Source: an uncultured Collinsella sp.
Lineage (GTDB): Bacteria > Actinomycetota > Coriobacteriia > Coriobacteriales > Coriobacteriaceae
Direction of reading: 5' to 3'
Assembly (NCBI GenBank): GCA_902482615.1
Contig: CABTAA010000084.1
Coordinates: 1 to 6,958, forward strand
DNA: 6,958 nucleotides
Position 1 is the stretch's first letter; every line of letters starts with the position of its first letter. Positions 1 to 5,944 of this stretch are shown here, piece after piece. A model generated the notes under the pieces. That model saw only the letters and a program-made list of their open reading frames with translations, was not told where the DNA came from and ran no database searches. The translations under genes and the position numbers were made by a program.

Positions 1-349
1 CTGCAGGCGCGCTCCCGGAATCCGAAACCTCGGCGCCGCTCTGCTCAGCGGTACCGCCCGCAAGCGCTGCGTCCTCGCCTAGCGTCGTAGCCTGAGCCAC
101 AGCGTCGGTAATGCCCTCGGCACCCTCGGCCCACAGCTGAGCCGGCGTGGTGCTGAAGGCCATCGCGAAGGTCAGGAATGCCACCAGGCCGCGCTTGGCT
201 ACGCCGCGTGCAATCGCGCCACGGCGATGCAGCGAGGCGCGCTCGCGCTCGTCCTCAAACATATCCATTTGTCCCCCATTGTCTGTACTTGGAGCATTGC
301 CCAGCGGCTGCCCCACGTCATCGCGCATGTTACGCTCGAGTTCCCCCAT
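1..349 (-). CDS. Secreted surface protein, N-terminal part (runs off left edge)
   Basis: The reading frame is open from ATG at 349 to the window edge (116 codons), so only the N-terminus is seen. A signal peptide is visible: a basic stretch (HRRGAIARGVAKRG) then a hydrophobic core (LVAFLTFAMAF) and a likely signal peptidase site near PAQLWAEG. The mature part begins Ala/Glu/Gly-rich and acidic, as in low-complexity linkers of large cell-surface proteins. Start choice is open. ATG 349 has AAGGGGG six bases upstream (356-362) and GGAGG at 364-368, but gives an unusually long 50-residue lead-in. ATG 268 and ATG 262 share a GGGGGA and would give an ordinary signal peptide. A cobalamin riboswitch lies directly upstream, so synthesis is probably B12-controlled. 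No domain is in view, so function is unknown; a role in B12 capture is inference from the riboswitch alone. Confidence 0.75.
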   Translation of the reverse strand, partial: MGELERNMRDDVGQPLGNAPSTDNGGQMDMFEDERERASLHRRGAIARGVAKRGLVAFLTFAMAFSTTPAQLWAEGAEGITDAVAQATTLGEDAALAGGTAEQSGAEVSDSGSAPA

Positions 350-355
350 CGGGGT

Positions 356-368
356 CCCCCTTCCCTCC
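356..368 (-). promoter_or_regulatory. Shine-Dalgarno region of the riboswitch-controlled gene
   Basis: On the minus strand GGAGG (364-368) and AAGGGGG (356-362) precede ATG 349. The CCTCC at 417-421, the tail of the aptamer, is complementary to GGAGG and could mask it when the aptamer is not folded. No U-tract follows any hairpin in 350-412, which favours control of translation over termination. The pairing is inferred by eye. Confidence 0.4.
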
Positions 369-412
369 AGAGCCCTATGCACACCGGCGGCATACGCCGC
401 AGCCGCATGCAA

Positions 413-583
413 GATGGGAGGCGATCCGACTTAACCTTAACGGCTCAGGCGCGTCGTCCGATCTGCGACGCGAACATCCCGAGCCAAGAGGAATTACGGT
501 TACTGGTACAGCCGGGGACTTGCACCCCGATTCTCCCAAACGCGCAGGAAAACCGCGCGTTCGTGCGTCTCCGCACCACCATC
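413..583 (-). promoter_or_regulatory. Cobalamin (B12) riboswitch aptamer
   Basis: Read on the minus strand, the segment has the ordered parts of a cobalamin aptamer. P1 closes with GATGG (579-583) against CCATC (413-417). A TGCG/CGCA hairpin lies at 564-575, and an AACGCGC/GCGCGTT stem at 539-561. Next comes the core helix CGGGG-TGCAA-GTCCCCG (513-529), matching the family's conserved GGTG-AA-TCC element. GCTGTACCAGTAACCGTAA (494-512) resembles the usual GCTGACCCGCAACCGTAA. A peripheral double stem follows, GGCTC/GAGCC (442-446 with 481-485) enclosing GCGTCG/CGACGC (451-456 with 466-471). The 3' end, AAGTCGGATCGCCTCCC (416-432), sits where the B12 box belongs but is a divergent copy. The target is the exported-protein gene starting at 349. 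Family-typical behaviour is repression by B12; direction here is not shown by sequence. Confidence 0.85.
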
Positions 584-593
584 TAGGCCATCG

Positions 594-622
594 ATTATTA
601 CCGTCAAAATGGTATCACGCAA
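594..622 (-). promoter_or_regulatory. Promoter of the riboswitch transcript
   Basis: Minus strand -35 TTGCGT (617-622), 17-bp spacer, -10 AATAAT (594-599). The predicted transcription start, about 586-588, falls just ahead of the first P1 base of the riboswitch at 583, which is what an aptamer at the extreme 5' end needs. A nearby TTGACG (602-607) would put the start inside the aptamer and is less likely. Confidence 0.5.
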
Positions 623-699
623 AAGGACCCCGCACACAGGCGAAGCCCAAGGTAAAAGCTATTGTTTGCGATAGGAAAATGCGGTGACGGTCGCAGCCT

Positions 700-2463
700 C
701 TAGTGTTTGCCGCCGTGACTGTTGAGCCAGATATTGCGGCCCAGCATAAGCGCCAGCACCAGCGCGCTCACGTAGCCCATAAAGCCAATGACCGGGATAC
801 CAAACACAACCGGCTCGATGCGTGCGTAGTACACCACCGACGAACCGATAAACAGGCCGGCGATAACGATAGCCATCGACATGCGGTCGATAATTCCGCC
901 CAGCTGTCGCAGTGCCTTATCGCTGCTCATGATCTGCGTGTTCACCTTAAGCTGGCCGCGCGTAAGCATGCGCGAAGCCAGCCCCAGGTACTCAGCCGCC
1001 TCGAGTGAGCCCTTCGCCGCGCGATAGCTGCTCGCGGCAAGATCGCGCCCCATGTCGCGCACGCGCGCATAGGTGCTTGTCTCGTTTTTAATGTGGGTTT
1101 GGATGATCTGGATCATGTTGACGTTGGGCATGTACTCGGTCAGCAAACCCTCGAGCGTCACCATGCCGCGCGCGAACATCGTCACCACGCTCGGCAGCTC
1201 AACATCGTTTTTGCGCGCCAGGTTTAGCAGCGAGGTCAAAAACTCGCCGATATCCAGGTCTTTAAGGTCGAGCCCGGCAAAGTCGGCAACAATAAAGTCC
1301 AAGTCGGACAAAAAGGCCGAATGATCGAGCTCAGCCGAATCGCCGCGCGTCACGGCAAAGCGCATGAGCGAATCCTTGAGCTTTGGCACGTCGCCCTCGG
1401 CCACGGCGAAAATCATGTCCTTTACGATACCGCGATCGTGGCTCGACATGCGTCCGACCATGCCCAAGTCGATAAAGTAAACGATGCCGTCCTTGAGGAT
1501 GATGTTTCCCGCATGCGGGTCGGCATGGAAAAAGCCGTCATCGAGCACCTGCGTCGAGTAGTCCTCGACGATTGCGGCACCGATCTTTTCCAAGTCATAG
1601 CCCTCGGCCACCAAGCGTTCAGGATCGGCGATCGAAATGCCGTCGACGTAGTCCATAACCACCACGTGCTCGGTGCACAGGTCCAGATAGGATTTAGGGC
1701 ACGTCACGCCATGAACGCTCTTATGGAACTCGTAGAAGTCGTTGAGGTTTTTGGCCTCGGCCAAAAAGTTGGTCTCCTCGCGAAACGAGGTCCACAACTC
1801 CTCGACTACGCCGTGCAGGTCAACGAATTGATCGGTGTTGACGAACTTGGAAACGATACGCACCACCGAGCGGATGATATCGATGTCCTGTGCCATAACC
1901 TGCTGCGCACCGGGGCGCTGCACCTTAACGGCCACGTCCTCGCCGGTCACCAGGCGGGCGCGGTGCACCTGCGCGAGCGATGCGCTACCAAGCGGATTGG
2001 GGTCGATCGCGTCGAACATCTCCCCCAGGCGCAGGCCGTATTCCTCTTCCAAGCAGCGAAGCACTACCTCGTACGGCACCGGCTCCACGTCGGAACGCAG
2101 ACGGCGCAGCTCATCGCAAAAGCGCTGCGGCAGAATCTAGGACCGGTTGGCCAGAATCTGCCCCATCTTGACGAACATGGGGCCGAGCTCCTCGAGCAGG
2201 CGGCGCAAGCGAACCGGCGTGAGGTTATCCCACACACGGTACTTTTTGACCAAGCGAACAATCTGCCCGATGCGTTCGCGACGACCCGCCGGCGTGAGCT
2301 GGTATTCCTCGTCCGGCGCCATCGCGTCGGGCTCTTCGGGCACCATATCGACAGCGCGCGGCTTTTTGCAAGCGCCCGAGACGGCGGCATCGACCTCATC
2401 GACAACCGCCGCCTCGTCACCCAAAGGATCTAGATTGTTGTAATCGGTGGTGGAATCTGCCAT
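700..2463 (-). pseudogene. aarF: AarF/UbiB-family ABC1 atypical kinase, interrupted by an in-frame amber codon
   Basis: The continuous frame has 587 codons (start ATG 2463, stop 700-702) and reads as one protein except for TAG at codon 109 (2137-2139). Family hallmarks lie on both sides. Before the stop is the UbiB-specific KMGQ (residues 99-102) in MFVKMGQILANRS. After it come ILPQRFCDEL, the Ala-rich nucleotide loop GSASLAQVH (about 159-167), the lysine in VAVKVQRP (K180), HADPHAGN (313-320) and the metal-binding IDLG (about 331-334). Two hydrophobic segments at the C-terminus (MAIVIAGLFIGSSVVYY and IGFMGYVSALVLALMLG) match the family membrane anchor. Relatives are ATPase/kinase-like membrane proteins linked to quinone or lipid metabolism; the role in this kind of organism is unknown. 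The family usually has Asp or a similar residue at the amber position. The gene sits 8 bp after the phasin-like gene, so is probably co-transcribed and coupled. A sequencing error cannot be excluded. Confidence 0.9.
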
Positions 2464-2471
2464 CTGCGCTG

Positions 2472-2888
2472 CTACTCGGCCTCTTCGGTATCCTTCGCAT
2501 CGTCGGGCTCAACGGACTCGACGGGCACCGAGGTCACGTTGTCCTCGACCGAATCGACGATGTCGCGCACATGGGCCAGGAAGGCCGTGCGCTCGGGGGC
2601 GGTCATGACGCGGACCCGGGCAAGGATGAGCTCGTCAAGCACGCGCTGGGCCGCGGTCTCGCCCTGCATGCCCAAGCGCTCGGTCAGATCGGAGATGGTA
2701 CCGCCGGCCTGCTCGAACATGTCGGACACACTGCGGGCGATATCGGGGGTGGCGGTGTCCTTGCGGACCTGCTCGCCCTTGGTGTTAAGGTCGTCGAGGA
2801 CCTTCTTGCCGCCTTCGACAGCAACGGCGGCAGCGCCAAAGCCCACGTTAATGGCGCCGTTAACAAGCTGATCGAGTTTCATAACCAT
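2472..2888 (-). CDS. Phasin-like small helical protein
   Basis: 138 residues, all predicted helix, with no signal peptide. The N-terminus MVMKLDQLVNGAINVGFGAA is followed by a Lys/Asp-rich amphipathic stretch. A middle section contains SVSDMFEQAGGTISDLTERLG, and a tail rich in Glu, Asp and Val ends DDAKDTEEAE. This pattern resembles phasin/PhaF-like proteins, which coat granules or form coiled coils at membranes; small genes of this type often stand beside AarF/UbiB kinases in Gram-positive bacteria. ATG 2888 is chosen because GGAGA lies six bases upstream; a TTG twelve bases further upstream overlaps that site. The aarF frame begins 8 bp after this stop with no clear Shine-Dalgarno of its own, suggesting translational coupling. 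The assignment is by general resemblance and context, not a catalytic motif. Confidence 0.75.
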   Translation of the reverse strand: MVMKLDQLVNGAINVGFGAAAVAVEGGKKVLDDLNTKGEQVRKDTATPDIARSVSDMFEQAGGTISDLTERLGMQGETAAQRVLDELILARVRVMTAPERTAFLAHVRDIVDSVEDNVTSVPVESVEPDDAKDTEEAE

Positions 2889-2923
2889 GGTTATCTCCAA
2901 TCACAAACAACTGCATTGGCGTT

Positions 2924-2953
2924 CTTGTACCCAAGATTGAGCGAAAGCGACAA
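2924..2953 (-). promoter_or_regulatory. Candidate promoter for the phasin-aarF operon
   Basis: Minus strand -35 TTGTCG (2948-2953), 18-bp spacer, -10 TACAAG (2924-2929), giving a leader of about 30 bases before ATG 2888. The match to consensus is partial, and readthrough from the upstream dipeptidase gene is an alternative. Confidence 0.3.
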
Positions 2954-2987
2954 AGCGTTTTAGCGCTATTCGATCGACGGGAAATCC

Positions 2988-4511
2988 CTACCTCACGTTG
3001 TCATTCATCGCGAAAGAGTTCTTCATGGCGCAGCTCGTGGTGTAAAGCACCTTGCCCAGCAGGGCATCGGTCTCCACGCGAACACGCTCGGCAAAGGCCT
3101 CGTTGGCGCGTGCAAGCTCGGCAGGCACCTCGACCTCGGGCAGAGCGGCTACGGCAGCGTCGACGTCATGGATCTGCTTGTGGCCCATGCCACCGATCTT
3201 CTCCTGATAATCCTCGACCGCGCGGCCGCACTCATGGAAGCGGACGTCAGCCAGCGCGCCGATCAGGCGGTTGGCCCAGTAGAAGTTTTCGGACGTTACG
3301 CGAGCCTGCGTGTCGGCATAGTACTCGGGCATAGTCTCGACGTTGGCGTACAGCGGAACCAGCGCGTTAAACGAGTTGGAACCAAAGGCCATCCACTGCA
3401 CGGCGCGGTAGGCCGGCTGCGCATAGGGGCGCAGCTGCAACACGGCAAGCTGGCTGTTGCGGTTGATGCCGATGGGGCGATAGGCACCACGCGTAGCGGG
3501 CGTGCCCTTGCTGCCGTAGCAGTCGTACTCCGTGCCCTGGTAGTGGCTCGAGAGCACGTACTTGATGTCCTCGATGGTCACCTTGCGCTCGGGCACGCGG
3601 CTCCAGGGGATATCGTCGCTCTCGGGCGTGTAGTCGGCCTCGGGACCATCCCACACGTCGCTGGGGTTGAGGCAGCGCTGCATGTACCACGCGCGCGGCG
3701 TGTTGTAGACATGGTCGCTGTCGCGGTGCGAGCCAAAGGCCTCCCGCGGGTTAAAGACCGTCGCCGGACCGTCGCCCTCGACGCCCAGCGTCAGGTCCAA
3801 ATGCCACTCGGCCATCCAGGAGCGCAGGTCGGCGGAGCACATGTGGTCGGCCTGGGCGCCCTCGGCGTCATCCAGGTCAAAGCTGTCGATACCCAGCTGG
3901 TTGGGCATGGTCACATAGGCGTCGTCAGGCACGCGCTTGGCGATCCAATGGTGACCGCCGATGGTCTCCAGCCACCAGATCTCGTCCACATCACTAAAGG
4001 CGATGCCGTTGTTCTCGTAGGTGCCGTAGCGCTCGAGCAGGTCGCCCAGGATACGAACGCCGTCGCGGGCGGACTTGGCGTACGGCAGGACCAGGGTCAC
4101 CATGTCCTCCTCGCCCAAGCCGCCGGGCTGTGCCGGCACATAGCCGTCCTCACCCTCGTTGCCCTTGGCGGGCACGTAGTCCACAAGCGGATCGGCGCCG
4201 CGGACGCGCTCGTTGGTGGTGAGCGTCTCGGTTGCGGACATGCCCACATTGAGCTCGTTGAAACCGGCCTCGGCCCAGATGCCGTGGCCCGGAACAACAT
4301 CGGGGACGCTCGTATAACGCATGGGGCTATCGGGCAGCTCGATGGTCAGGTGGCTCAGGACGCTCGTGTAGACGCGCGGCTGCTCGTCGGGATGCACCAC
4401 GCGCATACGCTTGGGCTCAAACACCCCGTTGGACGAGTCCTCATTGCGGGCAACCAGCGTCGATCCGTCGTAGCTCGCGTTCTTACCAACCAAAATCGTT
4501 GTGCACGGCAT
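2988..4511 (-). CDS. C69-family dipeptidase (PepD-like)
   Basis: 507 residues, near the usual length of bacterial C69 (U34) dipeptidases, which are cytosolic Ntn-hydrolases cutting a broad range of dipeptides. The N-terminus MPCTTILVGKNASYDGSTLV is diagnostic: Cys3 becomes the N-terminal nucleophile after the first two residues are removed, and ARNEDS follows. Further family blocks are GFNELNVGMSATET, the EIWWLETIGGHHWIAKRVPD region, a VTMPNQLGIDSFDL segment, YRPIGINRNSQLAVLQLRP and WMAFGSNSFNALVPLYANV. There is no export signal. ATG 4511 is preferred over ATG 4517 because AAGGAGG ends six bases before it, while 4517 abuts the ribosome site; it also leaves the minimal Met-Pro propeptide. The gene appears single, separated from folD by a terminator. 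No damage is seen. Likely role: peptide use in an amino-acid fermenting cell. Confidence 0.95.
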   Translation of the reverse strand: MPCTTILVGKNASYDGSTLVARNEDSSNGVFEPKRMRVVHPDEQPRVYTSVLSHLTIELPDSPMRYTSVPDVVPGHGIWAEAGFNELNVGMSATETLTTNERVRGADPLVDYVPAKGNEGEDGYVPAQPGGLGEEDMVTLVLPYAKSARDGVRILGDLLERYGTYENNGIAFSDVDEIWWLETIGGHHWIAKRVPDDAYVTMPNQLGIDSFDLDDAEGAQADHMCSADLRSWMAEWHLDLTLGVEGDGPATVFNPREAFGSHRDSDHVYNTPRAWYMQRCLNPSDVWDGPEADYTPESDDIPWSRVPERKVTIEDIKYVLSSHYQGTEYDCYGSKGTPATRGAYRPIGINRNSQLAVLQLRPYAQPAYRAVQWMAFGSNSFNALVPLYANVETMPEYYADTQARVTSENFYWANRLIGALADVRFHECGRAVEDYQEKIGGMGHKQIHDVDAAVAALPEVEVPAELARANEAFAERVRVETDALLGKVLYTTSCAMKNSFAMNDNVR

Positions 4512-4565
4512 GCGCATCCTCCTTGAGCGAAGAAATCAAACGGCAACAGTGTATCGCTTCGGCGC

Positions 4566-4598
4566 AAAAAGGGCGAAACCACGGCCTCGGCAGCCCTT
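4566..4598 (-). terminator. Intrinsic terminator after folD
   Basis: On the minus strand AAGGGC (4593-4598) pairs with GCCCTT (4569-4574), running into five T's (4566-4570). It begins 12 bases after the folD stop. A second helix, ACCAC (about 4599-4603) with GTGGT (4578-4582), interlocks with it and could not form at the same time without a pseudoknot. Confidence 0.5.
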
Positions 4599-4610
4599 GT
4601 GGTCAAAAGC

Positions 4611-5087
4611 CTATTTCGATGCACGCTCGGCCGCTTCGATCACGTGTTTGGCGAGAATCGCCGTTGTCACGGCGCCCACGCCGCCCGGCACGGGGGTGAT
4701 GGCACCAACAACCGGCTCCGCGGCAACAAAATCGACGTCACCCACCAGCTTGCCAGCGTCCTCATCCCAGTTAATGCCCACATCAATGATCGTCTGGTCC
4801 TCGCGAACGGCATCCACGCCAATCGTGCGCGCGCGTCCAACGGCGGCAACCACAATATCAGCCGCACGGCACTCGGCAGCAAGGTCGCGCGTATGCGTAT
4901 GGCACGTCGTCACGGTCGCATTGCGCGCCGTAAGCATGGCAGCAACAGGACGCCCGATCACCAGCGAGCGCCCGACCACAGCAACCTTAGCTCCATCCAG
5001 CTCAACGCCATAATGATCCAGCAAAGCAAGCACGGCTTCGGCTGTGCAGGGGGCAAAACCCTCACCGCGCCCCGAAAGCGTGGTGAG
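4611..5087 (-). pseudogene. folD: FolD C-terminal half (5'-truncated methylene-THF dehydrogenase/cyclohydrolase)
   Basis: About 158 codons match the NADP-binding half of FolD, which interconverts methylene-, methenyl- and 10-formyl-tetrahydrofolate. The blocks are in order: TTLS...GEGFAPCTAEAVLALLDHYG, the cofactor loop VVGRSLVIGRPVAAML, DIVVAAVGRA, IIDVGIN, GDVDF and the signature ITPVPGGVGAVTTAIL. The C-terminus is complete (ERASK, stop 4611-4613). Whole FolD is about 280-290 residues; the first 120-130, with the catalytic Tyr/Lys and the DVDG block, are missing. Upstream of about 5087 the same frame continues with unrelated sequence (KDGGTPSRPNDADSNQGIGY...) to a stop at 5178-5180 and contains no ATG. 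The first usable start is GTG 5033, inside the conserved region. A functional enzyme is therefore not encoded here. Either a deletion or rearrangement removed the 5' half, or the assembly is joined wrongly near 5090. Confidence 0.8.
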
Positions 5088-5152
5088 CAGCGAAGAGCGT
5101 CTGTTCCGGCCTCGCGCATAGCCAATGCCCTGGTTGGAATCGGCATCGTTGG

Positions 5153-5179
5153 GACGGGAAGGGGTGCCCCCGTCTTTTT
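5153..5179 (+). terminator. Orphan intrinsic terminator on the plus strand
   Basis: GACGGG (5153-5158) pairs with CCCGTC (5169-5174), with GG/CC pairs possible inside, and is followed by TTTTT (5175-5179). The T-run makes it a plus-strand terminator. No plus-strand gene is recognisable before it. The best remnant is a short frame ending SSEERLFRPRA at a TAG about 5117-5119, which overlaps the antisense side of the folD break. Confidence 0.6.
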
Positions 5180-5206
5180 ATGCATGGCACAAGCGAAAAT
5201 ATGCAA
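5177..5206 (-). promoter_or_regulatory. Weak candidate promoter facing the folD fragment
   Basis: Minus strand TTGCAT (5201-5206), 18-bp spacer, CATAAA (5177-5182). It could be the old folD promoter left beyond the deletion, or chance in an AT-richer patch. Confidence 0.25.
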
Positions 5207-5282
5207 GACAATAGGGCGCCATGCGCCGGATGCCCAGATTGGGCGCGCCATACGCCGACGTTCGCCGCGTCCCTTCCGCGCC

Positions 5283-5480
5283 GTGCGCGAATCAGAAGGC
5301 GAGGGCAGTTATGGGCGTGCAGGCGGCTCTGTGAGCGGCAGGGCTGCTGCGGAGCTTGCGCTCGCCGTGGGCGATCGTGCGCCCTGGGCGCCGGCGCTCG
5401 ACGGCCGCATGCTGTTGCTTGCCACGCACGATGCCGTCGACGCTCAGGCCCTCAATATCTCAGACATCATCACGCTCTAA
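5283..5480 (+). pseudogene. Coding-like 3' fragment of an unrecognised gene
   Basis: The plus-strand frame ending TAA at 5478-5480 reads ...GRAAAELALAVGDRAPWAPA, then LDGRMLLLATHDAVDAQALN, then ISDIITL. Over the last 47 codons the first position is G-rich and the third position roughly three-quarters G or C, the bias of real genes here. GTG 5283 is the only upstream start candidate and has no ribosome site; the frame further upstream turns into basic, shadow-like sequence. I do not recognise the family. It may be the C-terminus of a gene whose 5' part was lost in the event that truncated folD. Nothing else is seen between 5180 and 5283 apart from a GGCGC/GCGCC hairpin. Confidence 0.3.
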
Positions 5481-5500
5481 ATACTTACTCAGCAACAATA

Positions 5501-5527
5501 TGATCCGTTTTTCTCCGTCCCCATGGG
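5501..5527 (+). repeat. 27-bp direct repeat, left copy
   Basis: Begins TGATCCGTTTT and ends CCGTCCCCATGGG. It matches 5898-5924 at 26 of 27 positions (T here, C there, at position 12), an offset of 397 bp. This copy includes the 10-bp palindrome CCCCATGGGG and lacks the closing GGATCA arm of the right copy. Confidence 0.9.
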
Positions 5528-5535
5528 GTTTGGTA

Positions 5536-5581
5536 TGGTATTCTATCTGCGGGGTAATACTTAAGAATACTAAGTAATACC
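5536..5581 (+). promoter_or_regulatory. Antitoxin promoter with phased AATAC operator
   Basis: TGGTATTCT (5536-5544) reads as an extended -10, which would start transcription near 5551. Directly there, AATAC occurs three times at exact 10-bp steps (5556, 5566, 5576). GGTAATACTTA (5553-5563) and TAAGTAATACC (5571-5581) form an 11-bp inverted repeat with one mismatch, and GGTATT at 5537-5542 is a further inverted copy. Helix-phased, partly palindromic sites over a start site are what ribbon-helix-helix antitoxins bind to repress their own genes. The assignment of the binding protein is inference. Confidence 0.5.
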
Positions 5582-5603
5582 AACGCCGTAGAAACAAACT
5601 CAA

Positions 5604-5660
5604 GATGCGGGCCAATCGGGTTGCCTTCACAGCCCGTCGCCCAGCCGCGCGGCCCGCATC
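5604..5660 (+). promoter_or_regulatory. Strong folded leader RNA before the antitoxin gene
   Basis: GATGCGGGCC (5604-5613) and GGCCCGCATC (5651-5660) are a perfect 10-bp inverted repeat. Inside it CGGGTTG (5617-5623) pairs with CAGCCCG (5630-5636; one G-U pair) over a six-base loop. The ribosome site of the antitoxin begins 26 bases after the outer stem. No T-run follows, so it is not a standard terminator. It fits no riboswitch family I know. Confidence 0.5.
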
Positions 5661-5695
5661 TATCCGCACCACCGTCGTTTCAAAAAGGAAGCGCC

Positions 5696-5896
5696 ATGGC
5701 AGAACACATGACCCCGGTTGTCGCGAAGGTCTTGCCCGAGGAAAAGGCAGCCTTCGCGGCGGCAACCCAGCTCGTGGGCACCACGCCGTCCAACGCCATC
5801 CGCATGTTCATCGCCGCCTTCAATCGCTGCGGCACCTTTCCGTTCGACATTTCGCCCAGCGGGGCCTTTGGCACTGCGCCCGATTCTCATCAATAA
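5696..5896 (+). CDS. RelB/DinJ-like antitoxin, short and solitary
   Basis: 66 residues from ATG 5696, with AAGGAAG (5686-5691+) just upstream. The N-terminus has the ribbon-helix-helix pattern of RelB/DinJ antitoxins: a strand in MTPVVAKVLPEE, a helix in EKAAFAAATQLVG, then TTPSNAIRMFIAAFNRCGTFPFDI, which carries the family's typical T-PSNA-RMF and PF blocks. E. coli DinJ has 86 residues; here the toxin-wrapping C-terminal arm is cut to SPSGAFGTAPDSHQ. No toxin gene follows: the next 83 bp are non-coding and lead to a membrane protease. It may act as a DNA-binding autoregulator, or be the relic of a lost toxin-antitoxin pair. Its own upstream phased repeat suggests it still binds DNA. Family call is firm; function is not. 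Confidence 0.8.
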   Translation: MAEHMTPVVAKVLPEEKAAFAAATQLVGTTPSNAIRMFIAAFNRCGTFPFDISPSGAFGTAPDSHQ

Positions 5897-5897
5897 G

Positions 5898-5928
5898 TGA
5901 TCCGTTTTCCTCCGTCCCCATGGGATCA
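5898..5928 (+). repeat. 27-bp direct repeat, right copy, with terminal inverted arms
   Basis: Starts one base after the antitoxin stop codon. Positions 5898-5924 repeat 5501-5527 with one mismatch. This copy also has TGATCC (5898-5903) and GGATCA (5923-5928) as perfect 6-bp inverted ends, so as RNA it could close a small hairpin. It could be a small palindromic repeat of the genome or a regulatory site shared by the two plus-strand genes. Confidence 0.85.
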
Positions 5929-5944
5929 GCTCTCTGCCGAGTTG

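Noticed and set aside
511..529. tRNA-like T-arm at first sight
   Set aside because: No acceptor stem, anticodon arm or CCA context. The same bases fit the core helix of a cobalamin aptamer on the minus strand with all neighbouring elements in order.
178..687. Plus-strand open frame of 169 codons at the left end
   Set aside because: It runs antisense over the signal-peptide gene and the riboswitch; composition is basic and low quality, with no start signal.
670..699. Terminator after the aarF gene
   Set aside because: TGCG/CGCA with TTTT follows the stop, but the stem is four base pairs only.
2137..2139. TAG as a reassigned sense codon
   Set aside because: TAG is used as the normal stop of the aarF and folD frames in this same window, so genome-wide reassignment is not plausible.
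1321..2433. Long plus-strand open frame (370 codons) opposite the kinase gene
   Set aside because: It is the antisense shadow of the aarF frame in GC-rich DNA; the protein is His/Arg/Val-rich with no recognisable domain, and the opposite strand has clear family motifs.
2952..2967. Terminator after the dipeptidase gene
   Set aside because: Only a 4-bp AGCG/CGCT stem with three T's; too weak to call, so readthrough into the phasin-like gene stays possible.
3168..4526. Long plus-strand open frame (452 codons) opposite the dipeptidase gene
   Set aside because: Mirror of the C69 gene's codon bias; no ribosome site or domain, while the minus strand encodes a complete enzyme.
4599..5480. Plus-strand open frame of 293 codons spanning folD and beyond
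   Set aside because: Its first half is antisense to conserved FolD sequence. Only the last 65 codons look coding, and those are listed separately as a fragment.
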